DNA of 64,000 nt from Eutrophocola sp965661105 (lineage in GTDB: Bacteria; Pseudomonadota; Gammaproteobacteria; Pseudomonadales; Pseudohongiellaceae). Below are positions 1 through 7,942 of this stretch, piece after piece (the first letter of the stretch is position 1; each line of letters begins with the position of its first letter). The stretch covers positions 6,026 to 70,025 of the forward strand of contig CBFICR010000008.1 in the NCBI GenBank assembly GCA_965661105.1. The letters run 5' to 3'. A program made the translations under genes and the position numbers. The notes beneath the pieces were generated by a model. That model saw only the letters and a list, made by a program, of their open reading frames with translations, was not told the origin of the DNA and searched no databases.

Positions 1-222
1 AAGGTGTATTTATGTGATCCTCAATGTCCCTGGCAGCGTGGGTCCAATGAGAATACCAATCGCTTACTGTGGCAATACTTACCGAAAGGCACTGACCTGT
101 CCATTCACACCCAAGCGCAGTTGAACAAGATCGCGAGAGAACTAAATGAGAGGCCAAGAAAAACATTGGAATATGAAACACCGGCTGCTAGATTTAATGC
201 TTGTGCTGCGTTGACCGGTTGA
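1..222 (+). CDS. IS30-family transposase, C-terminal fragment (5' end outside window)
   Basis: The reading frame is open from the first base, so the gene starts before the window. The visible 73 residues carry the end of a DDE integrase core: CDPQCPWQRGSNENTNRLL followed by the LPKGTDLS segment and an ERPRKTLEYETPA tail. This is the classic C-terminus of IS30-family transposases, in which the Glu of NENTNRLL is the last catalytic acid. Such enzymes cut and paste the insertion sequence using terminal inverted repeats. The stop lies at 220-222, so the right end of the element should be within the next ~100 bp, but I cannot define its inverted repeat without the left end. Whether the copy is intact cannot be judged here. 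Confidence 0.85.
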   Translation, partial: KVYLCDPQCPWQRGSNENTNRLLWQYLPKGTDLSIHTQAQLNKIARELNERPRKTLEYETPAARFNACAALTG

Positions 223-326
223 ACTCACAGTCGGAAGCAGACCTTTTGGAAATTTCGCAATAGAGTGATATTTTTACCCCAAAAGCGGATCTTTTTCGAC
301 AAATATATGCTGCATAGCAATAATGA

Positions 327-348
327 CCGCTAACGACCCAAAACGGAC
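327..348 (-). repeat. 22-nt hairpin repeat, copy D (reverse orientation)
   Basis: Read on the minus strand this is GTCCGTTTTGGGTCG followed by TTAGCGG, matching the three plus-strand copies at 2333, 2889 and 3420 in length (22 nt) and at most positions. It sits in the 295-bp gap between the transposase stop and the GH5 gene, where I see no gene. It is the most diverged of the four copies. Confidence 0.55.
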
Positions 349-517
349 GTTTTTGATTTTTCCGAAACATTTAGTTTTATACCTACTATATATGGTAAAA
401 ATGTAGTGTTCACTAGATTGACATAGTTAATTTCAAAACCTTGATAACAGAGCAGGTTTCTTTAAGTTTTTAATCTTTAACGCTGATGCAAATTAGTATT
501 TATTTCAGGATTTTCCA

Positions 518-2302
518 ATGAAACGTTTAGCCAGTATTCTCTCCTTATTAATTCTCTTTTTCCAATCTCAACTTATATTTTCCGCCGAACCGGATACGTT
601 ATCGAGCATAGCGGGTCAGCAAATTTTAAAACGCCCTATTGCCCTTGCAGGCGGTTCCAGCTCTGCTGTTTTTCGGGGTGGTGTTGCGGATGCTAGTGAT
701 ACAAACAAGGTTGATGAGTTTCAGGAATACGATGAGGTCATAATTGCCGGAGCTATAACTCCGAGGGAAGATGATCTAGGGAAAGCGGCAAGAATATTTA
801 TCGTTATAAGGTCTATAGGAGATATTGACAGCTGGACATACAAAAATTCCGATGGATTTTTTGAGCCATGGGGCCTAAGCATAAAAAAACTTGCGCCTGC
901 TATCGAAGTTGATGCCTTAAATGCTAATGAAACCTTTGAAATATTCTCTGGCGAACTGACTCCAGGGAATCATCGTATTTATATTGGTTATACGCTTGAT
1001 GATGAACCCAATGACATGCACTTGAACTCCGTTCCCATGCGTGTAGACATTGGTGATGTCTCATGGGAAAAAGACTTTGTCTACCGTGATGGTCAAAACC
1101 TGATGCTCAATGGCGACCCTTTTTATGTAGCCGGCATGAATTCCCAGCAGGCCCTGGCTTTCGCCGATAACGGCATTCAAGACAGCGCTATAGAACACGC
1201 CGTCGACTATGGCATTAATGTATTACGAATCTGGTCGTCCTCTGAGGTCGGATCCATTGATGACGATTCCGTTGAGACGATAGGACAGCCTCTGGATTTA
1301 ACCGACCCCAATGTTATCAACAGGCCTTATTACCAGTATTGGGATGTCAACACACAAAGCGTTGCCTACAATGAATCGGAATCTGGGTTATATTTCCTTG
1401 ATCGCCTAATTGCCCTTGCTGGTGAAAATGATATTCGAATCATATTCAACCTGCTGGACAATTGGGAATGGTGGTGGGGCGGTATTAATCAGTATGTCGT
1501 CTGGCATGGAGGCAACTCCCACGGTGAATTTTATACACGCGAAGATATCAAACAAACCTATAAGAATTGGGTAAGCTATCTCCTCAATCGGGAAAATTCA
1601 ATCACGGGCGTTAAGTATAAAGACGACCCAACAATAATGACCTGGGATATTCTGAATGAGGCCGGCTGCTATCACGAAAGTGAAGGCAGCGGTCAAATAC
1701 TGTCATTTGAACAAGATACTGAAAGCCAATGCAATTATGAAACGGTCGAGCTCTGGATTGATGAAATGGCCGCTTTTGTGAAAAGTATCGATGACCGGCA
1801 TTTGGTTTCCGTAGGAGCTCAGGGACACTTCACGACAGAATGCAATTCGCCCGAGATGGGGCATATTTATTGTGCTTACAATGAACCGGATATGAGAAGA
1901 ATTCTGGAAAACCCTGATATCGACATTGCCGCCTACCACATGTATCCCTATGAAGAAGGTGGAACCGGGGGTGATGGCTCACTCACTCCTTTTGAATGGG
2001 GCGTTCGATTTATTGAAGACCGCCTGGCTTTATCAGATGAATTAAACAAGCCGGTTATTCTGGAAGAGTTTGGCGCTACTGACTTTGCCGTTCATGAAGA
2101 ATTAATGGATGGCTGGATCAGTATTCTTTTTGATCATGGCAAGGCAGCTTTTACTTTTTATGAATTAGGGGCTTATTGGGGGCCTGGAACATTTGCCGCA
2201 GGTAATCCGGTATTTGGTTCTAACGGCTGGAATATGTTTCCGGACAGCCCCAGTGCCGAAACCATGAAATACTGGGTAGATCAGTATTTGAATCCAGATT
2301 GA
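518..2302 (+). CDS. Secreted GH5-type glycoside hydrolase (cellulase/mannanase-like)
   Basis: 594-aa protein with an N-terminal signal peptide (hydrophobic stretch at residues 4-22, cleavage likely near FSA-EP). Residues ~50-185 form a beta-rich accessory region; the catalytic TIM-barrel runs from ~190 to the end. The GH5/clan-A signatures are visible: WDILNEAG with acid/base Glu381 preceded by Asn, and VILEEFG with the nucleophile at Glu516 or Glu517. Such enzymes hydrolyse beta-1,4-linked polysaccharides (cellulose, mannan) in the periplasm or outside the cell. The substrate cannot be fixed; the barrel resembles the beta-mannanase branch in its EEFG motif. It lies in a low-GC island after an IS30 end and is followed by a hairpin repeat, which suggests recent acquisition. 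Start ATG is the first Met before the signal peptide; the SD is weak. Confidence 0.82.
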   Translation: MKRLASILSLLILFFQSQLIFSAEPDTLSSIAGQQILKRPIALAGGSSSAVFRGGVADASDTNKVDEFQEYDEVIIAGAITPREDDLGKAARIFIVIRSIGDIDSWTYKNSDGFFEPWGLSIKKLAPAIEVDALNANETFEIFSGELTPGNHRIYIGYTLDDEPNDMHLNSVPMRVDIGDVSWEKDFVYRDGQNLMLNGDPFYVAGMNSQQALAFADNGIQDSAIEHAVDYGINVLRIWSSSEVGSIDDDSVETIGQPLDLTDPNVINRPYYQYWDVNTQSVAYNESESGLYFLDRLIALAGENDIRIIFNLLDNWEWWWGGINQYVVWHGGNSHGEFYTREDIKQTYKNWVSYLLNRENSITGVKYKDDPTIMTWDILNEAGCYHESEGSGQILSFEQDTESQCNYETVELWIDEMAAFVKSIDDRHLVSVGAQGHFTTECNSPEMGHIYCAYNEPDMRRILENPDIDIAAYHMYPYEEGGTGGDGSLTPFEWGVRFIEDRLALSDELNKPVILEEFGATDFAVHEELMDGWISILFDHGKAAFTFYELGAYWGPGTFAAGNPVFGSNGWNMFPDSPSAETMKYWVDQYLNPD

Positions 2303-2332
2303 AATTACTAAGTCGATTAATTAAAGAATTTC

Positions 2333-2354
2333 GTCCGCTTCTGGCCGAAAGCAG
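2333..2354 (+). repeat. 22-nt hairpin repeat, copy A
   Basis: GTCCGCTTCTGGCCGAAAGC followed by AG. The core CTGCTT/CCGCTT pairs with AAGCAG around a CTGGCCGA loop, making a small stem-loop. It lies 30 bp after the GH5 stop and 25 bp before the next gene. There is no T-run, so it is not a standard intrinsic terminator. Confidence 0.7.
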
Positions 2355-2379
2355 AAGCTTGAGGGGTGATGTTTAGACA

Positions 2380-2877
2380 ATGAAGATGATGAATAGAATA
2401 TTTCCACCATTACTATATTCGCTCATATTCAATATTTGTGGCAATAATCTCGCTATCGCACAAAATGATTTGTCCGACCCAACAATTGGCACATGGGAGT
2501 TAAATCAAGCTGAATCTACTAATTCTGAAAATGCACCACTCCCGAATTGGATCAAGAGAACAGAAATTTACCGAATTCTTGATAATGGAATGATCGAAAT
2601 GGAAAGTAGTTCTGATTTATCAGATGGCACATCAGGTTCGGGCAAAGTTACATGGGATGCTAGAGGTGGAATTGTTCGGGCTAGCGAAAGTGAGATAATC
2701 ATCGAATCCCGTATATCAACAAGAAAGTGGTTAGTTACTCAATTAGTAAATGGAGTACAAATCAGTTCCAGGCTGAAAGTCATAAGCGAAGATGGCAATC
2801 AGATGTTTCAAACATTTAGGGCTTTTGATAACCAAAACAAGATATATGAAAAGCATTCAGTTTTTTATAAAAAATAA
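2380..2877 (+). CDS. Secreted hypothetical protein, lipocalin-like GTWELN start
   Basis: 165-aa protein with a signal peptide (hydrophobic residues ~8-26, predicted cut after AIAQ). The mature part begins DPTIGTWELNQAES, a phrase common in small lipocalin-like or DUF4488-like exported proteins in which a beta-barrel opens with G-x-W. The remainder is beta-rich without catalytic motifs I can identify. The C-terminus (FRAFDNQNKIYEKHSVFYKK) is strongly basic. The gene sits between hairpin-repeat copies A and B, and has low GC compared with the housekeeping genes to the right. I do not recognise a function. An ATG two codons downstream is an alternative start. Confidence 0.6.
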   Translation: MKMMNRIFPPLLYSLIFNICGNNLAIAQNDLSDPTIGTWELNQAESTNSENAPLPNWIKRTEIYRILDNGMIEMESSSDLSDGTSGSGKVTWDARGGIVRASESEIIIESRISTRKWLVTQLVNGVQISSRLKVISEDGNQMFQTFRAFDNQNKIYEKHSVFYKK

Positions 2878-2888
2878 ACGAACTACAT

Positions 2889-2910
2889 GTCTACTTCTGG
2901 CCGAAAGCAG
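2889..2910 (+). repeat. 22-nt hairpin repeat, copy B
   Basis: GTCTACTTCTGGCCGAAAGC plus AG, differing from copy A only at two positions near its 5' end. It begins 12 bp after the stop at 2877 and ends 26 bp before the next ATG. Confidence 0.7.
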
Positions 2911-2935
2911 TTGTTAAAAATAAGAATCTAAAACT

Positions 2936-3418
2936 ATGAACATGGACAGTGTTAACAAATGGTTAATGCTTGCAGCTAATCTTGGTGTTATTGCTGGAAT
3001 AATTTTGTTGGCTGTAGAGCTACAACAAAACAATGACCTGCTGGAAACGCAGATAAAATTTCTTGATGCACAGGCTAGAGCTGCAAGATTTCAAACGCGT
3101 CAATCTGGCCCCCGCTTATCAATCGAGAATCCGATTATTGGCGACACACGTTCCAGGTATCGTTCTGGCGAAGAGTTAACCCGAGAAGAATTCGGAAGAC
3201 TAATGAGTGCATTGGAATTTCAGATTATTAACTGGGAGTATCTGTGGTCTGAATACAATGCTGGCTTACTGGACCTTGCGGAACTGGCTGTTGATGCCAG
3301 AAGGGAATCATGGAATTCAACTCCAGCTGAACTTAGGGAAAGGTGGCTGGAAGTTTACCCTCCTTTCTATAATCCTGAATTTATTGAATGGATGGATGCT
3401 AATATTATCAATCCTTAA
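2936..3418 (+). CDS. Conserved hypothetical protein with one N-terminal membrane helix
   Basis: 160-aa protein. Residues 9-26 (WLMLAANLGVIAGIILLAVE) form a transmembrane helix, followed by LQQNNDLLETQ and a long, charged, probably helical cytoplasmic or periplasmic part with several Trp residues. The 'ANLGVIAGIILLAVELQQN' opening belongs to a family I know only as uncharacterised proteins in marine Gammaproteobacteria; no catalytic motif is seen. A second ATG at 2942 could be the real start. The gene sits between hairpin-repeat copies B and C, the last copy starting two bases after its stop codon, which gives the whole 0.5-3.45 kb stretch a cassette-like look. Confidence 0.6.
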   Translation: MNMDSVNKWLMLAANLGVIAGIILLAVELQQNNDLLETQIKFLDAQARAARFQTRQSGPRLSIENPIIGDTRSRYRSGEELTREEFGRLMSALEFQIINWEYLWSEYNAGLLDLAELAVDARRESWNSTPAELRERWLEVYPPFYNPEFIEWMDANIINP

Positions 3419-3419
3419 C

Positions 3420-3441
3420 GTCTGCTTCTGGCCGATAGCAG
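3420..3441 (+). repeat. 22-nt hairpin repeat, copy C
   Basis: GTCTGCTTCTGGCCGATAGC plus AG, with perfect CTGCTT and near-perfect ATAGCAG arms. It starts one base after the stop codon of the preceding gene. From here to 3610 I see no further gene. Confidence 0.7.
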
Positions 3442-3610
3442 TCATGGAAAATGAGCAATATAAGGAAAGAAATTAAAGAATAATATTTAGGGGCAGAATA
3501 AAAACCAGGCATCCATATCGCTTGATAGCGTGTTTTTAGTTTCCATATTTCTGCTTTTCTGCAAATTCATTCATCAATCCTACTTTTACACTGACAGCAA
3601 TCTAATCTAC

Positions 3611-4684
3611 TCAGGCAACTTCATCCTGGAAATCATTTCTGATCCTGAGTATTTCAGGCAGTAACACATTAAATTTATCGACCACTTTTGGGTCAAACTG
3701 TTTGCCTGACTGCTCGTTGATAAAGTCACAGGCATCTGTTACTGCCCAGGCTTCCTTGTAGGGGCGATCTGATACCAGGGCATCGAACACGTCGGCAATG
3801 GCGACTATACGACAGGAAACCGGAATGGCTTCGCCGGCAAGGCCATTGGGATAGCCGGTGCCGTCCCAACGCTCGTGGTGGGAGAGGGCGATCTCGCTGG
3901 CAAGCATCAGCAGGGGGGAATCGCCCTTGAGAAGTTCATAGCCCAGGGTGGTGTGGGTTTTCATGATTTCCCATTCGGCATCATTAAACTTTTCCGGTTT
4001 CATCAGAATATGATCGGGAATCGCAATTTTTCCCACATCATGCATCGGGCTGGCGTAGAGAATATTATTGATTTCGCTGTCAGAGAAATTTAAATGCTTT
4101 GCCATCAGGGATGAGATGTAACTCATGCGAAGAATATGGGTGCCGGTATCGTTGTCCCGATACTCTGCCGCACGCCCCAGTTTTTGTACCATCTGCAACT
4201 GGGTTTTTTCCAATTCTTCGGTGCGTTTTTTGACTATTTTTTCCAGGGACATGTTTCGATCCGCCAGTTCCTGGTGGGCAATATCCAGCGCCAACAGGTT
4301 TTTGACGCGGGAAAGTAGTTCAAGACGATTATAGGGCTTGCCTATAAAATCCAGGACGCCGGATTCGAAAGCCTTGACCCTCAGGTCGTTGCTATTGTCA
4401 CCGGTAAGAAAAACAATGGGAGGAAGGGAGGTTTTCTCGAGATTCTTCAGGCTTGCAACCACATCAAAGCCGCTCATTCCCGGCATATTGATGTCGAGTA
4501 AAATCAGGCTTGGACGGTTGTTGATAAATTCGGTAATGACGTCCTTGGAATCCTGAATGGTTTTTATATTGCTGAATCCCTCCTTCTGCAAAGTCTGCTG
4601 CATAAGGTGCAGAATTGCCGTGTCATCATCAACAATAAAAATCAGTTCTTTTTTTAGCTCGTCCGAGAGCGGGAGCTGGAGCAT
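3611..4684 (-). CDS. Response regulator with HD-GYP domain (c-di-GMP phosphodiesterase-like)
   Basis: 357-aa cytoplasmic protein. Residues 14-130 form a receiver domain with the acidic pair Asp20/Asp21, the phospho-acceptor Asp64 in LILLDINMPGMSG, Thr94 and Lys116. A coiled-coil linker (~135-170) leads to an HD-GYP domain: HD at His215-Asp216 (MHDVGKIAIPD), His244, the His269-His270 pair and the GYP loop DGTGYPNG (274-281), then IADVFDALVSDRPYK. All metal ligands expected of an active enzyme seem present. HD-GYP proteins hydrolyse cyclic di-GMP to GMP/pGpG; the RpfG type has the same architecture. No cognate histidine kinase is adjacent, so the input signal is unknown. The gene stands alone, separated from ygfZ by ~100 bp. 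Confidence 0.9.
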   Translation of the reverse strand: MLQLPLSDELKKELIFIVDDDTAILHLMQQTLQKEGFSNIKTIQDSKDVITEFINNRPSLILLDINMPGMSGFDVVASLKNLEKTSLPPIVFLTGDNSNDLRVKAFESGVLDFIGKPYNRLELLSRVKNLLALDIAHQELADRNMSLEKIVKKRTEELEKTQLQMVQKLGRAAEYRDNDTGTHILRMSYISSLMAKHLNFSDSEINNILYASPMHDVGKIAIPDHILMKPEKFNDAEWEIMKTHTTLGYELLKGDSPLLMLASEIALSHHERWDGTGYPNGLAGEAIPVSCRIVAIADVFDALVSDRPYKEAWAVTDACDFINEQSGKQFDPKVVDKFNVLLPEILRIRNDFQDEVA

Positions 4685-4785
4685 GGTTCAACCTGCCATT
4701 GTGAAACACTCAGCCATACAACATATCAGTAAATACGCGCCAGGCAAAATTTGAAATGGCCTTTGTGGGAGGCCAGATAGTCTAT

Positions 4786-5709
4786 TTAATTTGGGGAAAA
4801 AGGACGTAGCCCGACCGCGATATTTGCCTCTTTTTCACCCAGTCTAAAGCTGTCCTCTACAGGGGTGTCGGTTTTGAGTATGATCAGCCCGAGACAGTGA
4901 GTGTCATTCAAAGGCAGTAGATTGAATACCTTGCCCAGGGCTTTATCAGCATTATCATAAACAGAAAGATCTTCTCCGGGAGAAGCGCTCTCTATTGACG
5001 CCAGAAATAAACGCTTGCTGGCTTTGCCACGAAAATGCATTCGCGCCACAATTTCCTGACCGGTGTAGCAGCCTTTGTGAAAACTGACAAAGCCGGCAAG
5101 ATCCAGATTCAACTCTTCAGGCGTATAGAGACTGCTCTGATCATCCTGAATGAATAAAATGCCGGCCTCAAGATCGAGAATATCCCAGGCCGTTTTTTCC
5201 TGGCGGGGCAGGGCTTCAATCCGGGCCTGTAGTTCGCCACTGTCACTGTCAGCAAGCCACAGTTCGTAGCGTGGCAAATTGTCGCTGACATTAATGAGAA
5301 TATTGCCGTCAATAGTGGCAGAGCCGTTTGGTTCGGGAAGCGCAGGGAATACATTTTTCAGTAATTCCTCGGCCTGCTTGCCAGCCAGCCCAAAGCGTGT
5401 AAACCGGGCACTGGCATCAGTCATTTGTGCTTTGTAGAAAGGAATATATTTTTGCAGTGTTTGTCTGGCAATCTCCATGACACCTGGCTGCATGGACAGG
5501 AAATAATCATTGTCGAGTTTTAACAGACGAAAGTTTGCATACACTCTGCCTTTGTTGTTACATGCAGCACCCAGCTGGCAACTGCCTGCTGCCAAACCCT
5601 CAAGATCGCAGGTGAGCTGACCCTGGAGAAATTTTCCGCTATCCTCTCCGCTTATTTGCAGCAGTTCCAGTGAGCTTAGCGGTGCATGGAAATCTTGCAT
5701 GGATGACAT
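4786..5709 (-). CDS. ygfZ: Folate-binding Fe-S repair protein YgfZ
   Basis: 307-aa GcvT-like protein. The diagnostic motif KGCYTGQEIVARMHFRGK starts at Lys212 with the essential Cys214. YgfZ binds tetrahydrofolate and helps maintain certain iron-sulfur clusters, for example in MiaB and succinate dehydrogenase. The N-terminal part (Leu13-Ala59) has the typical LLQISGEDSGKFLQGQLTCD aminomethyltransferase-fold opening. It is divergently arranged with sdhE across a 109-bp gap, the usual ygfY/ygfZ pairing. Several Met codons lie near the N-terminus (Met1, Met4); the first is kept because family members align from about there. Confidence 0.92.
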   Translation of the reverse strand: MSSMQDFHAPLSSLELLQISGEDSGKFLQGQLTCDLEGLAAGSCQLGAACNNKGRVYANFRLLKLDNDYFLSMQPGVMEIARQTLQKYIPFYKAQMTDASARFTRFGLAGKQAEELLKNVFPALPEPNGSATIDGNILINVSDNLPRYELWLADSDSGELQARIEALPRQEKTAWDILDLEAGILFIQDDQSSLYTPEELNLDLAGFVSFHKGCYTGQEIVARMHFRGKASKRLFLASIESASPGEDLSVYDNADKALGKVFNLLPLNDTHCLGLIILKTDTPVEDSFRLGEKEANIAVGLRPFSPN

Positions 5710-5818
5710 AGGGTATAAGTGTCCTTAGCGAATTAAATGAAGAGAATGCCAGTATAAGGGTTGCCATCTTTTGAATAAACAGATGATTAAACCGCATAAA
5801 GACTAAGGAAATAATTGT

Positions 5819-6067
5819 ATGATGACTGACGCCATCGATCTAAAAAAAATGTACTGGCATAGCAGGCGCGGCATGCTTGAGCTTGATCTGATTCTGGTGC
5901 CTTTTGCGGAAAATGTGCTGCCACTGCTTTCGCTACATGAGCGTGCAGAGTACGCAAGATTACTGGAACAGGAGGATCAGGATATTTTTATGTGGCTAAT
6001 GAAGAGAGTACCAGTCGCTGATTCTTCCTTGCAGCCAATAGTAGACAAAATTCTTTCCCATACCTGA
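5819..6067 (+). CDS. sdhE: FAD assembly factor SdhE
   Basis: 82-aa protein with the RRGMLELDLIL signature (Arg16-Leu26) that defines the SdhE/YgfY/Sdh5 family. SdhE promotes covalent FAD attachment to SdhA and FrdA. The length matches the E. coli protein (88 aa). The conserved Arg-Gly pair needed for flavinylation is present. It is divergent from ygfZ and convergent with nadB, whose stop lies 51 bp away; no terminator hairpin is obvious in that gap. A second Met directly follows the first (MMTD), so the exact start is uncertain by one codon. Confidence 0.93.
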   Translation: MMTDAIDLKKMYWHSRRGMLELDLILVPFAENVLPLLSLHERAEYARLLEQEDQDIFMWLMKRVPVADSSLQPIVDKILSHT

Positions 6068-6118
6068 TTCGGCAAAAAGCACGAACCAGGAAACAGGCAG
6101 CAGGTACAAGGAAAAAGC

Positions 6119-7759
6119 CTACTCCTGCCCGCCAAGAAAATTATCCGGCACAAGCACTGTGTTTTCAGCGGTGGGCAATTTGTCGGGATAGTCCAGTGTG
6201 TAATGCAGGCCACGGCTTTCTTTGCGGTTCATCGCCGACTGAATAATGAGTTCAGCAACCAGCGCAAGGTTGCGTAGTTCCAACAGGTTTCTGGATACGG
6301 TGTATTTGCTGTAATACCAGCGTATTTCCTGCTGCAGTAACTCGATTCGATTCTGCGCGCGTTGCAGGCGTTTGTTGGTCCGGACGATGCCCACGTAATC
6401 CCACATAAAACGCCTGATTTCATCCCAGTTATGGGAAATCACCACATCTTCATCGGAGTCAGTTACCTGGCTTTCATCCCACACCGGGATATTCTCCTGC
6501 AAGGCAACATCATCCAGTCTTTGCAGGATGTCTTCGGCTGCGGCAAACGCAAAAACGAAACACTCCAGCAGCGAATTACTGGCCATCCGGTTGGCCCCAT
6601 GCAGTCCGGTAAAGCTGGTCTCACCAATGGCGTAGACATTACCAACATCGGTTTTGCCATTCATATCCACCATAACCCCGCCGCAGCTGTAGTGGGCGGC
6701 AGGTACAACCGGAATTTTTTCCCGCGTAATATCGATACCAAACTCAAGACATTTTTTGTAGATAGTGGGGAAGTGATCAAGAATAAATTCATCCGGTTTA
6801 TGGCTTATATCCAGATAAACAAAGCTGCAGCCAAGACGTTTCATTTCAGAGTCTATGGCTCTGGCGACGATGTCTCTTGGTGCCAATTCGCCGCGGCTGT
6901 CATAGTCAAACATGAAGCGTGAGCCATCGGGTAACTTAAGCTGGCCACCTTCACCCCTGATTGCTTCGGTAATCAAAAAGGATTTTGCCTTGGGGTGATA
7001 CAGGCAGGTTGGATGAAACTGATTGAATTCCATATTGGCAACACGACAGCCAGCGCGCCAGGCCATCGCCATACCGTCCCCACAGGCCCCGTCAGGATTG
7101 GAGGTATACAGGTATGACTTGCTGGCGCCACCGGTAGCCAGAATAACGAAACGGGCCCGGTAAACGGTGACATTGCCGCTCACTTCATTGAGTACATAAG
7201 CGCCAACGCAGCGATTGCCTGATAATCCAAGTTTGTCGGTGGTAATCAGATCAACAGCAACAGTGTTGATGCGAAAAGTAATATTGGGATGCTGCATGAC
7301 CTGGGCGGAAAGACTTTCAAACACCGAGCGGCCTGTGGCATCTGCGGCATGAACAACGCGTCGATGACTATGACCGCCTTCCTTGCTGAGATGGTAATTT
7401 GCCGGAGCCGCTTTTTCTGTGGCGCGTTCGCGGGTAAACTTGACGCCTTGCTCTACCAGCCATTCAATACATTCCCGGCCCCGTGAAACGGTGTATTCAA
7501 CAATTGCCGGATTGCATAAACCATCGCCGGCAATCAGGGTATCTTCCACATGGGACTCAAGTGAGTCGTGCTGGTCGAGGACTGCCGCAATGCCACCCTG
7601 GGCATAGTAGGTGGACCCCTGGTCCAGTGAGCTCTTGGAAAGAATCGTGACTTTGGCCTGATCGGCCACCTTCAGTGCCAGGCTTAAACCCGCAGCACCA
7701 CCGCCGATTATTAAAACATCAGTGTCACGACTGGAAGAGGAGTTTGAGTTATCTGGCAT
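6119..7759 (-). CDS. nadB: L-aspartate oxidase NadB
   Basis: 546-aa flavoprotein converting L-aspartate to iminoaspartate with FAD, first step of de novo NAD synthesis. The Rossmann dinucleotide motif VLIIGGGAAGLSLAL is at residues 15-29, followed by the succinate-dehydrogenase/fumarate-reductase-type STYYAQGGIAAV loop, the HSHRRVVHAADATG segment with active-site His/Arg, and SCGGVMVDMNGKT (about residue 360). The C-terminal helical domain ends with the usual RESRGLHYTLDYP motif. It is divergent from rpoE, as in Pseudomonas and E. coli. nadA and nadC are not in the window. Confidence 0.95.
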   Translation of the reverse strand: MPDNSNSSSSRDTDVLIIGGGAAGLSLALKVADQAKVTILSKSSLDQGSTYYAQGGIAAVLDQHDSLESHVEDTLIAGDGLCNPAIVEYTVSRGRECIEWLVEQGVKFTRERATEKAAPANYHLSKEGGHSHRRVVHAADATGRSVFESLSAQVMQHPNITFRINTVAVDLITTDKLGLSGNRCVGAYVLNEVSGNVTVYRARFVILATGGASKSYLYTSNPDGACGDGMAMAWRAGCRVANMEFNQFHPTCLYHPKAKSFLITEAIRGEGGQLKLPDGSRFMFDYDSRGELAPRDIVARAIDSEMKRLGCSFVYLDISHKPDEFILDHFPTIYKKCLEFGIDITREKIPVVPAAHYSCGGVMVDMNGKTDVGNVYAIGETSFTGLHGANRMASNSLLECFVFAFAAAEDILQRLDDVALQENIPVWDESQVTDSDEDVVISHNWDEIRRFMWDYVGIVRTNKRLQRAQNRIELLQQEIRWYYSKYTVSRNLLELRNLALVAELIIQSAMNRKESRGLHYTLDYPDKLPTAENTVLVPDNFLGGQE

Positions 7760-7857
7760 GAATGTAAAAGAGCATGAAGGTTCTGACGCTATTCTACCTT
7801 GTGAGATACAATAAAAAATATATATTAACGCATAAAGTTTCCCGGCCAGGGCATGGC

Positions 7858-7884
7858 GAACTTTTTACCTTTAAGCCTGTCTAT
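7858..7884 (+). promoter_or_regulatory. Sigma-E-type autoregulatory promoter of rpoE
   Basis: GAACTT (7858-7863), a 15-nt spacer, then GTCTAT (7879-7884). The sigma-E consensus is GGAACTT with 15-16 nt to (G)TCTAA/TCTGA; this matches at most positions. It lies about 58 bp before the rpoE start, in the nadB-rpoE divergent gap, and fits the known positive autoregulation of rpoE/algU. Confidence 0.7.
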
Positions 7885-7942
7885 CTGTTTAGCAGTAAAG
7901 TCCAGGCTTCTGTTTTATAAACCCTAGAGTGGAGCCAGGCAA

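Noticed and set aside
518..3441. Integron-style gene cassettes with attC sites
   Set aside because: The 22-nt hairpins lack the paired R/L core sites (RYYYAAC...GTTRRRY) and the length of attC; no integrase is present.
6362..6922. 186-codon frame antisense to nadB
   Set aside because: Shadow inside a fully conserved gene.
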